The notes under the pieces were generated by a model. It was not told where the DNA came from, ran no database searches, and worked only from the letters and a program-made list of their open reading frames with translations. Below are positions 35,159 through 44,133 of a stretch of DNA of 64,000 nucleotides, in pieces. Origin of the DNA: Streptomyces sp. NRRL S-37 (lineage in GTDB: Bacteria; Actinomycetota; Actinomycetes; Streptomycetales; Streptomycetaceae); the NCBI RefSeq assembly GCF_000721605.1, contig NZ_JOIZ01000010.1:214541-278540 (forward strand). Reading direction: 5' to 3'. Position numbers and translations under genes: made by a program. The first letter of the stretch is position 1; every line of letters starts with the position of its first letter.

Positions 35159-35769
35159 GGGGCCTCTCTCTGCTTTCTGCTCGATGTTTCCGCGGTCCGC
35201 GAGGACGGTTGGGTTCCAGGACCGCGAAGGCGTTCGATCTCCCGCCGGGCAAAGGTCCGTGCCCGGGACAAGAAGACATCGGACGGTCGGAAATCGGGGG
35301 TTCCAGTGTGCCGAAACAATGGGGTTCGGGTACGCGCCGAGCCGGAAGGAGTCACCTCGGCGAGCGGCACGGTCGGTCCTGCCGGAGGCGGATGGGTCTC
35401 AGCGGTCAGCACCGAGACCCACACGGTGCCCAGACCCTGCCGGAGGGCAGCCAGACAGCGATGGACCCCGTCGAGGATCATTAGTCCGCCCGGGTGACGC
35501 TCGACCAGCGGACCGAGCAGCAGCATGCCGTCCGGCCGTGTGCCGGTGAGGACGGGCAGGTACGGGGCGATCCCGGATCGGCCGAACGCGCGCAGCAGTG
35601 CCTGGGCCGATGTATAGGGGGCGGGCGCAACCAGCTCGATCACACTACCGAGTGAATGGAGGTCGACCCGTTCGCACGTCACGTCCACCGCCCCGAAACG
35701 CTCGCCCCAGCTCTCGGCCACTGCCTGCCGCCAGGCTCGCGCGGCCAGATCCGGGGAAAGCGGGGTCAT
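35155..35769 (-). CDS. ParB-like (DGxHR motif) protein of the Pycsar-like operon
   Basis: 204 residues. The clearest feature is LMILDGVHRCLAALRQGLGTVWVSVL, which matches the D-G-x-H-R signature of ParB-N/DndB/Srx-like domains, preceded by a pair of strands. ParB-N domains bind CTP and some relatives act as nucleases; a CTP-binding module would be notable next to a pyrimidine-type cyclase. ATG overlaps the upstream stop (ATGA). The C-terminal 60 residues are Arg-rich and probably unstructured. Confidence 0.68.
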   Translation of the reverse strand: MTPLSPDLAARAWRQAVAESWGERFGAVDVTCERVDLHSLGSVIELVAPAPYTSAQALLRAFGRSGIAPYLPVLTGTRPDGMLLLGPLVERHPGGLMILDGVHRCLAALRQGLGTVWVSVLTAETHPPPAGPTVPLAEVTPSGSARTRTPLFRHTGTPDFRPSDVFLSRARTFARREIERLRGPGTQPSSRTAETSSRKQREAP

Positions 35770-36896
35770 CGAGTGGCCGCCGAAGGCGCGGGGCTGCCGG
35801 GGAGCCGCCAGGGCGGGTCGTCCAGCCGTGAGTCCGCCCCGTCCACCACCGACAGGACCACCAAGTCGCCTGCCGAAGTGCTGAGATGGCACAGATCCCC
35901 GGTGAACGTGCCCCGGTCTCCCCGGTGGAAGTCGCCGCGGTCACGCAGGTGACTGACGAGGACCGGGAGCCGACGTGCCACCTCACCGGGGAGCGCGGCC
36001 GACACCTGTTCGGGGACGATGCCGAGCAGGGTCGGCAGGTACGCGCCGTGCGCGTCCGCCACCACCCGGCCGCTCACCGTCACCTTCCGCAGCAGAGTGC
36101 GGGCTGCGGTGAGGTCGGCGAGGGGCGCGTCGGTGGGGTTCTCGTAGCGGAAGAAGGGGCACAGGATGCCGGCGCGGGTGCGCAGCCGGATGCGCCAGTC
36201 CTTGCCGTGCTCGCGCAGACGGGCTTCGGGATGGGAGCGTCCGTGGGACCACAGGCACTGGGCGATACGGACGGCCGTCTGCGGGCCCACGTCGAACACC
36301 ACGTCGTAGTCGTGCATGCTCCGTACGGTGGGGTCCCCGAGCAGCAGGCGGGCCGATCCCGTGAGCCCGAGCGGGCCGGTGGGCAGAGTGCCGCCCAGGA
36401 CCCGGGCCAGTTCGGTGAGGTGGGATTCGGCGTAGCGGCGAAGGAAGGAGCCGGGCACCGTGTCGGTGCGCGGGTCGACGGCAGCGGACAGATGCAGGTC
36501 CACCTGGGAGAGTGGCACGATCGACTTCGCCGAGAAGGGGTGCGCGTGGTCGAAGCAGGTGCCCGTCGGGAAGCGGACCAGCTCCCGCTCTCGCTCGGAA
36601 ATCCCCCGTCCGTTCGCCACATATGCCTTGCGGTACCGTGACCCGAGCATCACGTACCCGCCCGCGGTGGACGGCACGAAGGCCAGTTCCCCGACCAGGT
36701 GTCCGGGCGGGTGGCAGTGGCCGTGAACCGCCAGGATCCGGCCGTCCTTCAGCAAGACGTAGTCCTGGTCCCGGATGAGCATCCTGTTCCCCCCAGCGCC
36801 CTCCGAAGCGGCGATGCCCAGGGTGAGCGTTCCGGTTCGCATGCCACCTGCGCCCTTCTTGTGGTGGAGGAAGTCCTCACCGTTGGTTTCCGGCAT
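35766..36896 (-). CDS. Nucleotidyltransferase-like protein, first gene of the Pycsar-like operon
   Basis: 376 residues. An N-terminal domain with DQDYVLLKDGRILAVHGHCHPPGH resembles the opening of a family of archaeal and bacterial proteins annotated as nucleotidyltransferases. The centre has LTGSARLLLGDPTVRSMHDYDVVFD, compatible with the GS...DxD signature of polymerase-beta-type nucleotidyltransferases. AGGAG lies 8 bp before the chosen ATG at 36896; ATG 36782, preceded by GGGGGG, would remove a 38-residue leader and gives the more usual family N-terminus. Substrate (RNA, protein or nucleotide) is unknown. Confidence 0.68.
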   Translation of the reverse strand: MPETNGEDFLHHKKGAGGMRTGTLTLGIAASEGAGGNRMLIRDQDYVLLKDGRILAVHGHCHPPGHLVGELAFVPSTAGGYVMLGSRYRKAYVANGRGISERERELVRFPTGTCFDHAHPFSAKSIVPLSQVDLHLSAAVDPRTDTVPGSFLRRYAESHLTELARVLGGTLPTGPLGLTGSARLLLGDPTVRSMHDYDVVFDVGPQTAVRIAQCLWSHGRSHPEARLREHGKDWRIRLRTRAGILCPFFRYENPTDAPLADLTAARTLLRKVTVSGRVVADAHGAYLPTLLGIVPEQVSAALPGEVARRLPVLVSHLRDRGDFHRGDRGTFTGDLCHLSTSAGDLVVLSVVDGADSRLDDPPWRLPGSPAPSAATR

Positions 36897-37029
36897 CTCA
36901 CAGGCTCCTGCCCGGGCGATCCGCCGCCATGATCGACAGTTCTTCCAGGATGGGGCGATACCGGACGCGTGCCCAGGGGTTGCCCGCTAGCCTTGTCGTC
37001 CGGCAACAGGCAACACCTTGGAGCGCACC

Positions 37030-38361
37030 GTGGAATCCTTTGGCACGCGACTGCGCCGGTACCGGGGCGAACAACAGTGCTCCTTGTCAGCCCTTTCCGC
37101 CCGGACGCACTACTCAGCGGGGCACCTGAGCAAGGTGGAGAACGGCCTGCGCGCGCCGACCCGGGAACTGGCGGCGAGTTGTGATGCGGCGCTGGGCGCC
37201 CGGGGTGATCTCCTCGCGGCGCTCGGCGCAGGGCGGTCCGGCGACGCGGCGCGAGGAGAGGACAGGGCCGCAGGTTCGCCCACGGCGGAGTTACCGGATG
37301 ACACCGGCCTGCCCGCACCACCCGCCACCTTGACTCATGGCGCGGCTGCTTCGATCATTGCGGCGCTGACCACCGTCCTGGACGGGCTGCGGGCGACCGC
37401 GCAGAGCGCCGGCCCAGGGGCCGTATTGGAAAGCGCGTCCGCACAGGTGCGGGCCCTGTGTGGCATGGCGGCTCACGCCCGCGACCCTGAGGCAGGACAC
37501 CTGCTGTCCCTGGCCGGCCGCTACGCGGAGTTCATCGCCTGGATGTGCCAGGAGGCCGACGACGAACGGTCCGCCCTCGGCTGGGCGCGCACCACGGCCT
37601 CCCTCGCCCGGCATGTCGGCTCACCGGACATGGAAGCCAACGCCATCCTGCGACGCTCGCTGCTCGCCCTCTACTGCGACGACGGCGCCGCCACGGTCGA
37701 ACTCGCCTCCGCGGCAGCCGCCTTCCCGGCCTTCCCGGCCACCCGGGTGCGGGCGCTGCTGCGTCTGGCCCAGGGGCATGCTCTCAGTGGCGACGACCTC
37801 CGTTGCCGCCGGGCGCTCGACGACGCGTACAACCTGCTCTCCTCCCCGTCGTTCTCCGGTCCGGCCGCAGGTCCGGGCACGGCTGTGTCTCATGGCTCGT
37901 CTCCGGTGCCTGCCCTGAGTTCGGTTCACGACGGGGCTGCCCTCGGCACCACGTCGGGTACCGCCTACGCCGCCGGTCATGGGAGCGGCCACTACGGCAC
38001 CCGGCACGTCGCTGATCCCGCCGCCATGGCGAGAGGCTGGTGCCTCCAGGTGCTCGGCCACCACGACGAGGCGCTCAGCCTGTTGGGTGCCGAGGCGCAG
38101 CGCATCCCGGCCCACGCGCACCGCGCGCGGGCCCGGTTCGAGGTCAGGGTCGTGCTCGCCGCGCTCGGCGCCAACGACGTCGACCGCGCGTGTGCGACGC
38201 TGCGCGAGGTCCTCACGGTCGCGCCGGGCATCGACTCCGCCACCCTGCGCACCGATCTGCGCGGCTGTGTCAGGGCCCTGTCGCGGCACCGTCGGCATCC
38301 GGCCGTCGCGGAGCTGCTGCCTCTCGTCACCAGCCATGCGTCCCGGCGTACGTCCGCATGA
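37030..38361 (+). CDS. XRE-family HTH regulator with TPR-like C-terminal domain
   Basis: 443 residues. HTH about 5-60 (FGTRLRRYRGEQQCSLSALSARTHYSAGHLSKVENG in outline), then helical-repeat segments (GHLLSLAGRYAEFIAWM, EANAILRRSLLALY, ARGWCLQVLGHHDEALSLL). Such Streptomyces regulators often sense a partner or ligand through the repeat domain. GTG 37030 is preferred because TTGGAG lies 6 bp upstream; TTG 37018 would add four residues. It is divergent from the Pycsar-like operon with 133 bp between and its stop overlaps the TIR gene start, so it could control both. Confidence 0.85.
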   Translation: MESFGTRLRRYRGEQQCSLSALSARTHYSAGHLSKVENGLRAPTRELAASCDAALGARGDLLAALGAGRSGDAARGEDRAAGSPTAELPDDTGLPAPPATLTHGAAASIIAALTTVLDGLRATAQSAGPGAVLESASAQVRALCGMAAHARDPEAGHLLSLAGRYAEFIAWMCQEADDERSALGWARTTASLARHVGSPDMEANAILRRSLLALYCDDGAATVELASAAAAFPAFPATRVRALLRLAQGHALSGDDLRCRRALDDAYNLLSSPSFSGPAAGPGTAVSHGSSPVPALSSVHDGAALGTTSGTAYAAGHGSGHYGTRHVADPAAMARGWCLQVLGHHDEALSLLGAEAQRIPAHAHRARARFEVRVVLAALGANDVDRACATLREVLTVAPGIDSATLRTDLRGCVRALSRHRRHPAVAELLPLVTSHASRRTSA

Positions 38362-41300
38362 CCGCCCCTGTGTCCACCGGCATCTTCGTCAACTACCGGG
38401 TAGGTGACTGCGAGACGGAAGCTGCCCTGCTGCACCGCCTGCTGGCTGACCGGTTCGGCGACGAGCAGGTGTTCTTCGCCAGTAGTTCCATCCAGTTGTC
38501 CGCCGACTTCACCGAGGCCATCCCCGAGGGCCTCGCCCGCTCCTCCGTGCTGATCGCCGTGATCGGACCGGAGTGGCTGGCCGTCACCGACGCTCACGGC
38601 ACCCCGCGGATCCAGCTGGAGGAGGACTGGGTCCGGCGTGAACTCGCCTACGCCTTCCAGCACGACATCAGCGTCGTCCCCGTTCTGGTCGACCGGGGAC
38701 GACGCATCCGGATACCCTCGGCCGCCGACCTGCCCGACGACCTCGCCCGGCTGGAACGCTGCCAGTACCTGCGGATGCACTACCAGAACCTGCGGCTGGA
38801 GCGTCTCTTCGCGGAACTCGCGGTGCTGACCCCGCAGACCTTCGCCCACCGTGTTCTGCTGCCCCCCGAAGAGTTGCCCCCCGAGCCCGGTCCCAGCATG
38901 CTGCTGCGCGCCGAGTACGGCGTCGTCCCCTTCCACGGCCGGGAGACCGAGCAGGAGGAGTTTCATGCGTGGTGCGAGGAACCGACCGGATCGGCCGTAC
39001 GTCTGGTCACCGGGCCCGGCGGCCAGGGCAAGACCCGTTTCGCCCTGCATCTGTGCCAACAGGCCGCCGAGCGGGGCTGGCTGGCGGGGTTCGTCGACGA
39101 GTTCTGCGCGCCGGACGACCTCGCAGTGCTGGCCCGCTGCACCGCGCCCCTTCTGCTGGTCCTCGACTATGCCGAGGCCCGCGCCGAGCAACTGCTCGTC
39201 CTTGCCGCCGAGTGCGTACGCCGCGACCCCAGCGCCGGACCGGTGCGTCTGCTGCTGCTCAGTCGGGCCGGCGGGGAGTGGCAGCGCCCGCTCGCCGAGG
39301 ACGCCGACGACCGAGTCGCTGTCCTGTTCGCCGCCATGCCGGAGCACCGGCTCGCCCCACTGGTGCCGTCCGAGACGCAGAGGCAGGCCGAGTTCGTCAG
39401 CGCGGCCCGGGAGTTCTCGGCACACCTGACCGGTACCCGCCCCGAGGCCGCAGTGATTCCCGCCGACCTGCGCGCTGCCCGCTACGACCGGATCCTGGAC
39501 GTCCACGCTGCCGCCGTGGTCGCGCTACTCGAACAGAACGAGCCGCCAGACAGTGCATCCTCGACTTCCTCCGACCCGGTGGCCCGGGTGCTTGCCCATG
39601 AACGCCGTTACTGGAAAAGGTTGTTGGCGGTTCACCGGCTCCCCGAGGACACTTCGTTGCACGCGGACGCACTCGTCGCGGTCGCAACCCTCTTCGGTGC
39701 CGACACCGAAGAGGGGGCGCTCGCACTGCTGTCGGACACCCCCACGTTCGAGGGTGCGTCCGTGTCGTTCCTGCGCCGCCATCTCCGCTGGGCCTCGGCA
39801 GTTCTCCACAGTGGCCACGGACTTCACCCCCTGCGCCCCGACCGGCTCGGCGAGGAACACGTCTCGCACGTCCTGGCCTCCCTCCCCGAGGTGGTCACCG
39901 CCCCGCTGCCGAGGCTGGACGACGGCCAGGCGCGCCGGGCTCTGACCGTCCTCGGCCGCGCAGCCGTGCGTCATCCGGTCGCCGTCGACGCCGTCACCGC
40001 GCTGCTTGCCCACGACATCGGCCGCATGCTCCCCCTGGGCATGGAGGTCGCGCCCCAGCTGGAGAACCCGCGTGCCTTCGCCCGGACCCTGCTGAACAGC
40101 CTGCAGACGCACGACGACGATCACACCGTGGGCCTGGTCCTCAACCATCTGCCTGATGAGAGCGTCGCTCTCGCCGACTTGGCGGTGCTCGCCAGCGAGC
40201 TCACCCTGCACAGCGCGAAGCGGCACGCGTCCGTCAACCCGGCCGTCACCGCCCGCTTGCTGCTGCGCTACACCTATCACCTCAAGAGCAGCGGGCGCCG
40301 CCCGGAGGCGCTGGAAGCGGCCGAGGAGGCGGCCGGGCTCTTCGATCAGCTCGTGGCGGACAGCCGCCAGACACATCTGGCCGACCTCGGCCGAGCCCTG
40401 CACAGCCTCGCCGTCATGCTCGACGAGACGGGCGAGCGTGAGCGTGGCCTGAGCACGATCCGCCGCGCTGTCGAGGTACGTAGGGAACTGTGCGAGCAGA
40501 GCGACGCCTACCTGCCCGAGCTGGCGCTCTCGCTCGATGTCCTCGGGGCCGACCTTGCCGAGCGGGGGCACAGGGCCGAGGGTCTCGCGGCCGGCCAGGA
40601 GGCCGTACAGATCTTCGAAGAACTCGCCGTCGCGCGCCCGGTGCTGTACGAGGCGCAACTGGCCACTGCCCTCGGCAACCTGGCGCTCCAGTGGGAACGT
40701 TTCGGCGATTTCGATGGGGCGTGCGCGGTCTCCGAGCGCTGCGTGGACGTGCTGCGCCGCCTGTCCGACCAGAACCCGGACGCACACCTGCTCAAGTACG
40801 GCGAGGCCCTGAACCACCAGGCGTCCGCCCTGGTCAGGGCGGGCCGGCCCGCAGCGGCGCTCGCCCCTGTAGTCGAGGCGGTGGGGCTGCTGCGCGGCCT
40901 CGTCGAGACGGATCCGGGACTTGCCCAGGACGCCTCCAATCCAGGCGTCCGGCTGGCTTCGGCACTCATCAACCTGTCGATTGTGCAGGCTGCGAACGGT
41001 CTCCACCCCGAGGCGCTGGCCTCCGCGGAGGAGGCGGTAGAGGCCCACCGGCCCTTGGCCGAGATCCTGCACGGCGTCTACCGGCCGCGCCTGGCTGTGG
41101 CGCTTACCACGCTGGCCGCCAGGCACGGCGCGGCCGGCAACCTCAAGGAGGCACTGGAGGCAGCAGCCGAGGCGGTCCGTATCCGTCGGTCCGACCCGGA
41201 GGGCCGCCCGGCGGACCTCGCGCACGCGTTGGGCAATCTCGCGGCGCTGCTGGCACGGGCAAAGCAGTGGGTCCGTGCCGAGGAGACCGCCGCCGACGCT

Positions 41301-41600
41301 GTGGCGGTGTACCGCTCGATCGGGGACCTCGATGAGCAGGCGCATGTCGAGTCCTTGGCGGGGGCGCTGCACACCCGAGCGGCGGCGGCGAGTCATGTCG
41401 AAGGGGCCACCGACCGAATGATCGAAGCCATCGACGCCTCTGTGGAACTGCGGCGAGAGCAGGCCGCGGCGCTCGGGGGCCGCTACGAAGCGGCCCTGAC
41501 CAGTGCCTTGTTCGCCCAGGCGATCCTCCACGAACGGGCCGGCTTCCTTGACGCCCCCGTGATTCATGCGGAGGCGACGAAGCGCCGGGAGGGTCTCTGA
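38358..41600 (+). CDS. TIR-STAND-TPR protein (putative anti-phage NADase sensor)
   Basis: 1080 residues. TIR about 8-130 (GIFVNYRVGDCETEAALLHRLL, PEWLAVTDAHG) with the putative catalytic Glu in the VRRELAYAF helix. STAND/NB-ARC-type NTPase from about 195: Walker A GPGGQGKTRFAL, Walker B LLLVLDYAEAR. From about 640 a run of TPR-like helical pairs (EALEAAEEAAGLFDQL, SLAVMLDETGERERGLS, ALGNLALQWERFGDFDGA). TIR-STAND proteins sense invaders with the repeats and deplete NAD. ATG overlaps the regulator stop (ATGA). Confidence 0.92.
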   Translation: MTAPVSTGIFVNYRVGDCETEAALLHRLLADRFGDEQVFFASSSIQLSADFTEAIPEGLARSSVLIAVIGPEWLAVTDAHGTPRIQLEEDWVRRELAYAFQHDISVVPVLVDRGRRIRIPSAADLPDDLARLERCQYLRMHYQNLRLERLFAELAVLTPQTFAHRVLLPPEELPPEPGPSMLLRAEYGVVPFHGRETEQEEFHAWCEEPTGSAVRLVTGPGGQGKTRFALHLCQQAAERGWLAGFVDEFCAPDDLAVLARCTAPLLLVLDYAEARAEQLLVLAAECVRRDPSAGPVRLLLLSRAGGEWQRPLAEDADDRVAVLFAAMPEHRLAPLVPSETQRQAEFVSAAREFSAHLTGTRPEAAVIPADLRAARYDRILDVHAAAVVALLEQNEPPDSASSTSSDPVARVLAHERRYWKRLLAVHRLPEDTSLHADALVAVATLFGADTEEGALALLSDTPTFEGASVSFLRRHLRWASAVLHSGHGLHPLRPDRLGEEHVSHVLASLPEVVTAPLPRLDDGQARRALTVLGRAAVRHPVAVDAVTALLAHDIGRMLPLGMEVAPQLENPRAFARTLLNSLQTHDDDHTVGLVLNHLPDESVALADLAVLASELTLHSAKRHASVNPAVTARLLLRYTYHLKSSGRRPEALEAAEEAAGLFDQLVADSRQTHLADLGRALHSLAVMLDETGERERGLSTIRRAVEVRRELCEQSDAYLPELALSLDVLGADLAERGHRAEGLAAGQEAVQIFEELAVARPVLYEAQLATALGNLALQWERFGDFDGACAVSERCVDVLRRLSDQNPDAHLLKYGEALNHQASALVRAGRPAAALAPVVEAVGLLRGLVETDPGLAQDASNPGVRLASALINLSIVQAANGLHPEALASAEEAVEAHRPLAEILHGVYRPRLAVALTTLAARHGAAGNLKEALEAAAEAVRIRRSDPEGRPADLAHALGNLAALLARAKQWVRAEETAADAVAVYRSIGDLDEQAHVESLAGALHTRAAAASHVEGATDRMIEAIDASVELRREQAAALGGRYEAALTSALFAQAILHERAGFLDAPVIHAEATKRREGL

Positions 41601-41650
41601 CAACGGATGGTCCTGGCTTGGGCGGTTCACGAGGCGGTGCGCCCGTACGG

Positions 41651-41679
41651 CGTACCCCCGGTGAGAACCGAAGGGTACG
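41651..41679 (+). terminator. Hairpin terminator after the TIR-STAND-TPR gene
   Basis: Outer stem CGTACCC (41651-41657) with GGGTACG (41673-41679), inner stem CGGT/ACCG and GAGA tetraloop, with a small internal bulge. Confidence 0.6.
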
Positions 41680-41735
41680 GGGGCCGGGGGCGGTCACGTC
41701 CGCCGGGAGCCACGTGTGCAGCCCCGGCATGTCCG

Positions 41736-42089
41736 TCACGCGGCCACCAGGGTGCAGGAGGCGAGCCGAGGGAAGGCGTCCTCCCGCACGGTGCGACCGA
41801 CGAGAGTGCGCAGCACCGGCCACAGTTGGAGGAACACGTCCCGGTCGAGGTTCCGGGGCGGGTCATCGCACAGGCCTTTGTGCAGGAGGTGCGGTACAGG
41901 CCCATGCGCCGGCGGGGCTTGCCCGGGCCGTACGAGGTCATCTCCGACCAGACCACGCGAAGTGGCAGCTCCACTGTCCCCCTGGGGTGGGCCGTGCAAC
42001 TCGTCCGGCGACTTCGGCAGACGCCGCCGGAACTTCTCCCGGTACAGCACGAGGTCCTCGGCGACCGCGCTCAAGAGGTCGCTCGTCAT
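41736..42089 (-). pseudogene. Frameshifted gene of an XRE-regulator-associated family
   Basis: An intact-looking 117-codon frame is a mosaic. Its start (MTSDLLSAVAEDLVLYREKF) and end (DVFLQLWPVLRTLVGRTVRE) carry conserved family sequence, while the conserved middle (ELPLRVVWSEMTSYGPGKPR, RRRMGLYRT) is in another minus-strand frame at about 41890-41985. Two compensating frameshifts are therefore present, one at a run of five C (plus strand) near 41980. Related full-length proteins accompany XRE regulators in Streptomyces. Probably inactivated, unless the run is a sequencing error. Confidence 0.7.
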
Positions 42090-42415
42090 GGGTGTGGAGG
42101 GACCTCATTATGGCGGTTGGAGAAGCGGTGAGGGGCATGATGTGCGAGCCTGCGTCCGGAGTGAGCGGGAGCGGGCTCGTGCAGGTGGGCTGGTAGCGCC
42201 GGCCTCTTCCGCACGAGGAGGAGGGATGGACCGTTGATCATGACGCTCATTTGACGCTCTGGGCGCCCGTAGGGACAAAGAGGTGATAATCCGGCTCTGG
42301 CCTGGTCTTTTCTGTGGCTGGCCCAGACCCGCCTCTTTCCGATGGTGTGTGACCCGCACGAGCCCGGCGGCCGGCGAGACCGTCGACGGATGCCTCGCCG
42401 CAGCCGGACTCACCC
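42090..42415. other. Gene-free stretch right of the defence-like island
   Basis: I see no supported gene, RNA or repeat here. It is somewhat less GC-rich than its surroundings around 42235-42310. Confidence 0.4.
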
Positions 42416-42778
42416 TCACGGCATCGCGCCGGTGGCGTCCAGGCGGGGCCGCGCGCCGCGGCGTACGACCACAACGGTGAGGACGATCATCATCAGCAGC
42501 GTCGGCTTGTTGAAGAAGGTGCCGAGCAGGGTCAGTCCGACGACCGAGTCCCTCGCATAGACGTAGGCGAACGGCACCAGGTGGGCGACCCGCAGGGCAC
42601 TCCAGGCGACGGTCAGGCGTCGATGGCGCTGCCGGGCCCTTGGATCGCCCAGGGTGGATGCCGGCTCCAGCCGGGTTCTGCGGCATACCATCCGACGCGG
42701 TGCGTGGCGGGCTCGTGTCCGGTGCGACGGGTAGGCGTACGAAGCAGCAGACGTGTCCGTGGCAGGAGGCAGACTCAT
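42416..42778 (-). CDS. Possible small membrane protein
   Basis: Up to 120 residues. The C-terminal half has two hydrophobic stretches (ALRVAHLVPFAYVYARDS and KPTLLMMIVLTVVVV) with positively charged flanks, as in small membrane proteins; the N-terminal half is Arg-rich and unconvincing, so a start further in is likely. No family recognised and no clear ribosome site. It overlaps the 5' region of the divergent DUF2243 gene. Could be a decayed gene. Confidence 0.35.
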   Translation of the reverse strand: MSLPPATDTSAASYAYPSHRTRARHAPRRMVCRRTRLEPASTLGDPRARQRHRRLTVAWSALRVAHLVPFAYVYARDSVVGLTLLGTFFNKPTLLMMIVLTVVVVRRGARPRLDATGAMP

Positions 42779-43268
42779 GAGCGCACCGGTCCACCCGTCC
42801 GAGGTCCCTGGCGCACGGCCCGAGCCGCGCAGGTCGATGGTGGTGTGCGGGGTGATCGGGGCAGCGGTGATGGCCGCGGTCGACGAGATCGTCTTTCACC
42901 AGATCCTGGGCTGGCACCACTTCTACGACCGTTCCACTTCCGGCGTCGGACTGCTCTCGGACGGCCTGCTCCACACCGCCGAGCTGCTCGCCCTGGTCGT
43001 GGGATTCTTCCTCTTCGCCGATCTGCGCCGCCGCCGCGCCCTGGCCGCGGCCCACGCCCGGGCCGGGTTCTTCCTGGGCCTGGGCGTCTTCCAGCTGTAC
43101 GACGGGATCGTGGACCACAAACTGCTGCGCCTGCACCAGATCCGGTACGGCGTGGACGTCACCCCCTACGACTGGGCGTGGAATCTCGCCGGACTGGTGC
43201 TGTTGCTGATCGGCGTCGGGCTGGCTGTCCGCGCGGCCCGCCACGGCCGGGCCTCGACGGCATCGTGA
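42777..43268 (+). CDS. DUF2243 membrane protein
   Basis: 163 residues with four predicted membrane segments. VDEIVFHQILGWHHFYD, LLSDGLLHTAELLALV and LGVFQLYDGIVDHKLLRLHQIRYGVD carry the conserved His/Asp residues of DUF2243. These proteins are frequently encoded with CtaG-like genes and are suspected to act in metal or haem-copper handling. ATG with AGGAGGC upstream; its stop overlaps the CtaG-like GTG. Confidence 0.9.
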   Translation: MSAPVHPSEVPGARPEPRRSMVVCGVIGAAVMAAVDEIVFHQILGWHHFYDRSTSGVGLLSDGLLHTAELLALVVGFFLFADLRRRRALAAAHARAGFFLGLGVFQLYDGIVDHKLLRLHQIRYGVDVTPYDWAWNLAGLVLLLIGVGLAVRAARHGRASTAS

Positions 43269-44095
43269 CGCTCGCGCACGTCCATCCCGGCCCGGGCCCG
43301 TTCGCGCTGCTCACCGCGGCGGCCTCGCTGTCGGCGGCCGTCGTCTACGTGGCGGCCGCAGCCCGCTTGCGGCGCCGCGGCGACGCCTGGCCCCGGTGGC
43401 GCGACGCGTCGTTCACGGCCGGAGGCACGAGCCTGGCCTGGGCGGTGGTGGGCTCGCTGCCGGGCGGTGCGTTCACCGCCCACATGGTCCAGCACCTGAT
43501 CGTCGGCATGGCGGCTCCCCTGCTGTTCGTCCTGGCCCGTCCCCTCACTCTGGCTCTGCGCTCCCTGGCCCCGGGAAGCGCGCGCCGGGGGCTGCTGGCG
43601 CTGGCCCACTCCCGCGCCGCGGGCTGGCTCGTCTGCCCACCGCTGGCGGCTCTGCTCGACGTCGGAGGGCTGTGGCTGCTGTACCGGACCGGCATCTTCG
43701 CCGGTATGCGGCACGATGCGTGGCTGCACGCGGCGGTGCATGTGCACGTCCTGGCGGCCGGACTGCTGTTCACCTTCGCGGTCTGCCGGCTCGACCCGGT
43801 ACGCCGCCGCTGGAGCCCGACCACGCGCGGGGCGACCCTGCTGGTCGCCGGCGCCGCGCACGCCGTCCTCGCCAAGTCCCTGTATGCGGCCGGACCGCCC
43901 GGCACCGCCTTCACGGCCGCCGACCTGCACACCGGCGCCCAGATCATGTACTACGGCGGTGACCTGGTCGAAGCGGCTCTCGCCGTCGTGCTGGCCGCCT
44001 CCTGGTACCAGACGACCGGCCGTCTGCGGGCCGCACGCGGCCGGGCGAGGGCGCGGCGGCGGCCGGCCGCGGGCGCGGCACCATCCGGACGCTGA
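43265..44095 (+). CDS. CtaG-like (caa3-type) cytochrome c oxidase assembly membrane protein
   Basis: 276 residues, about seven membrane segments. Characteristic histidines are present in GGAFTAHMVQHLIVGMAAPLL and HAAVHVHVLAAGLLFTF, with ADLHTGAQIMYYGGDLVEAALAV near the end. The family delivers copper to haem-copper oxidases. GTG start overlaps the DUF2243 stop (GTGA), so the two are coupled and likely work together. The last 30 residues are an Arg/Ala-rich cytoplasmic tail. Confidence 0.9.
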   Translation: MTLAHVHPGPGPFALLTAAASLSAAVVYVAAAARLRRRGDAWPRWRDASFTAGGTSLAWAVVGSLPGGAFTAHMVQHLIVGMAAPLLFVLARPLTLALRSLAPGSARRGLLALAHSRAAGWLVCPPLAALLDVGGLWLLYRTGIFAGMRHDAWLHAAVHVHVLAAGLLFTFAVCRLDPVRRRWSPTTRGATLLVAGAAHAVLAKSLYAAGPPGTAFTAADLHTGAQIMYYGGDLVEAALAVVLAASWYQTTGRLRAARGRARARRRPAAGAAPSGR

Positions 44096-44133
44096 CGCTC
44101 AAGGCCGATTCAGCGTGCGCGCATGAGGACCGC

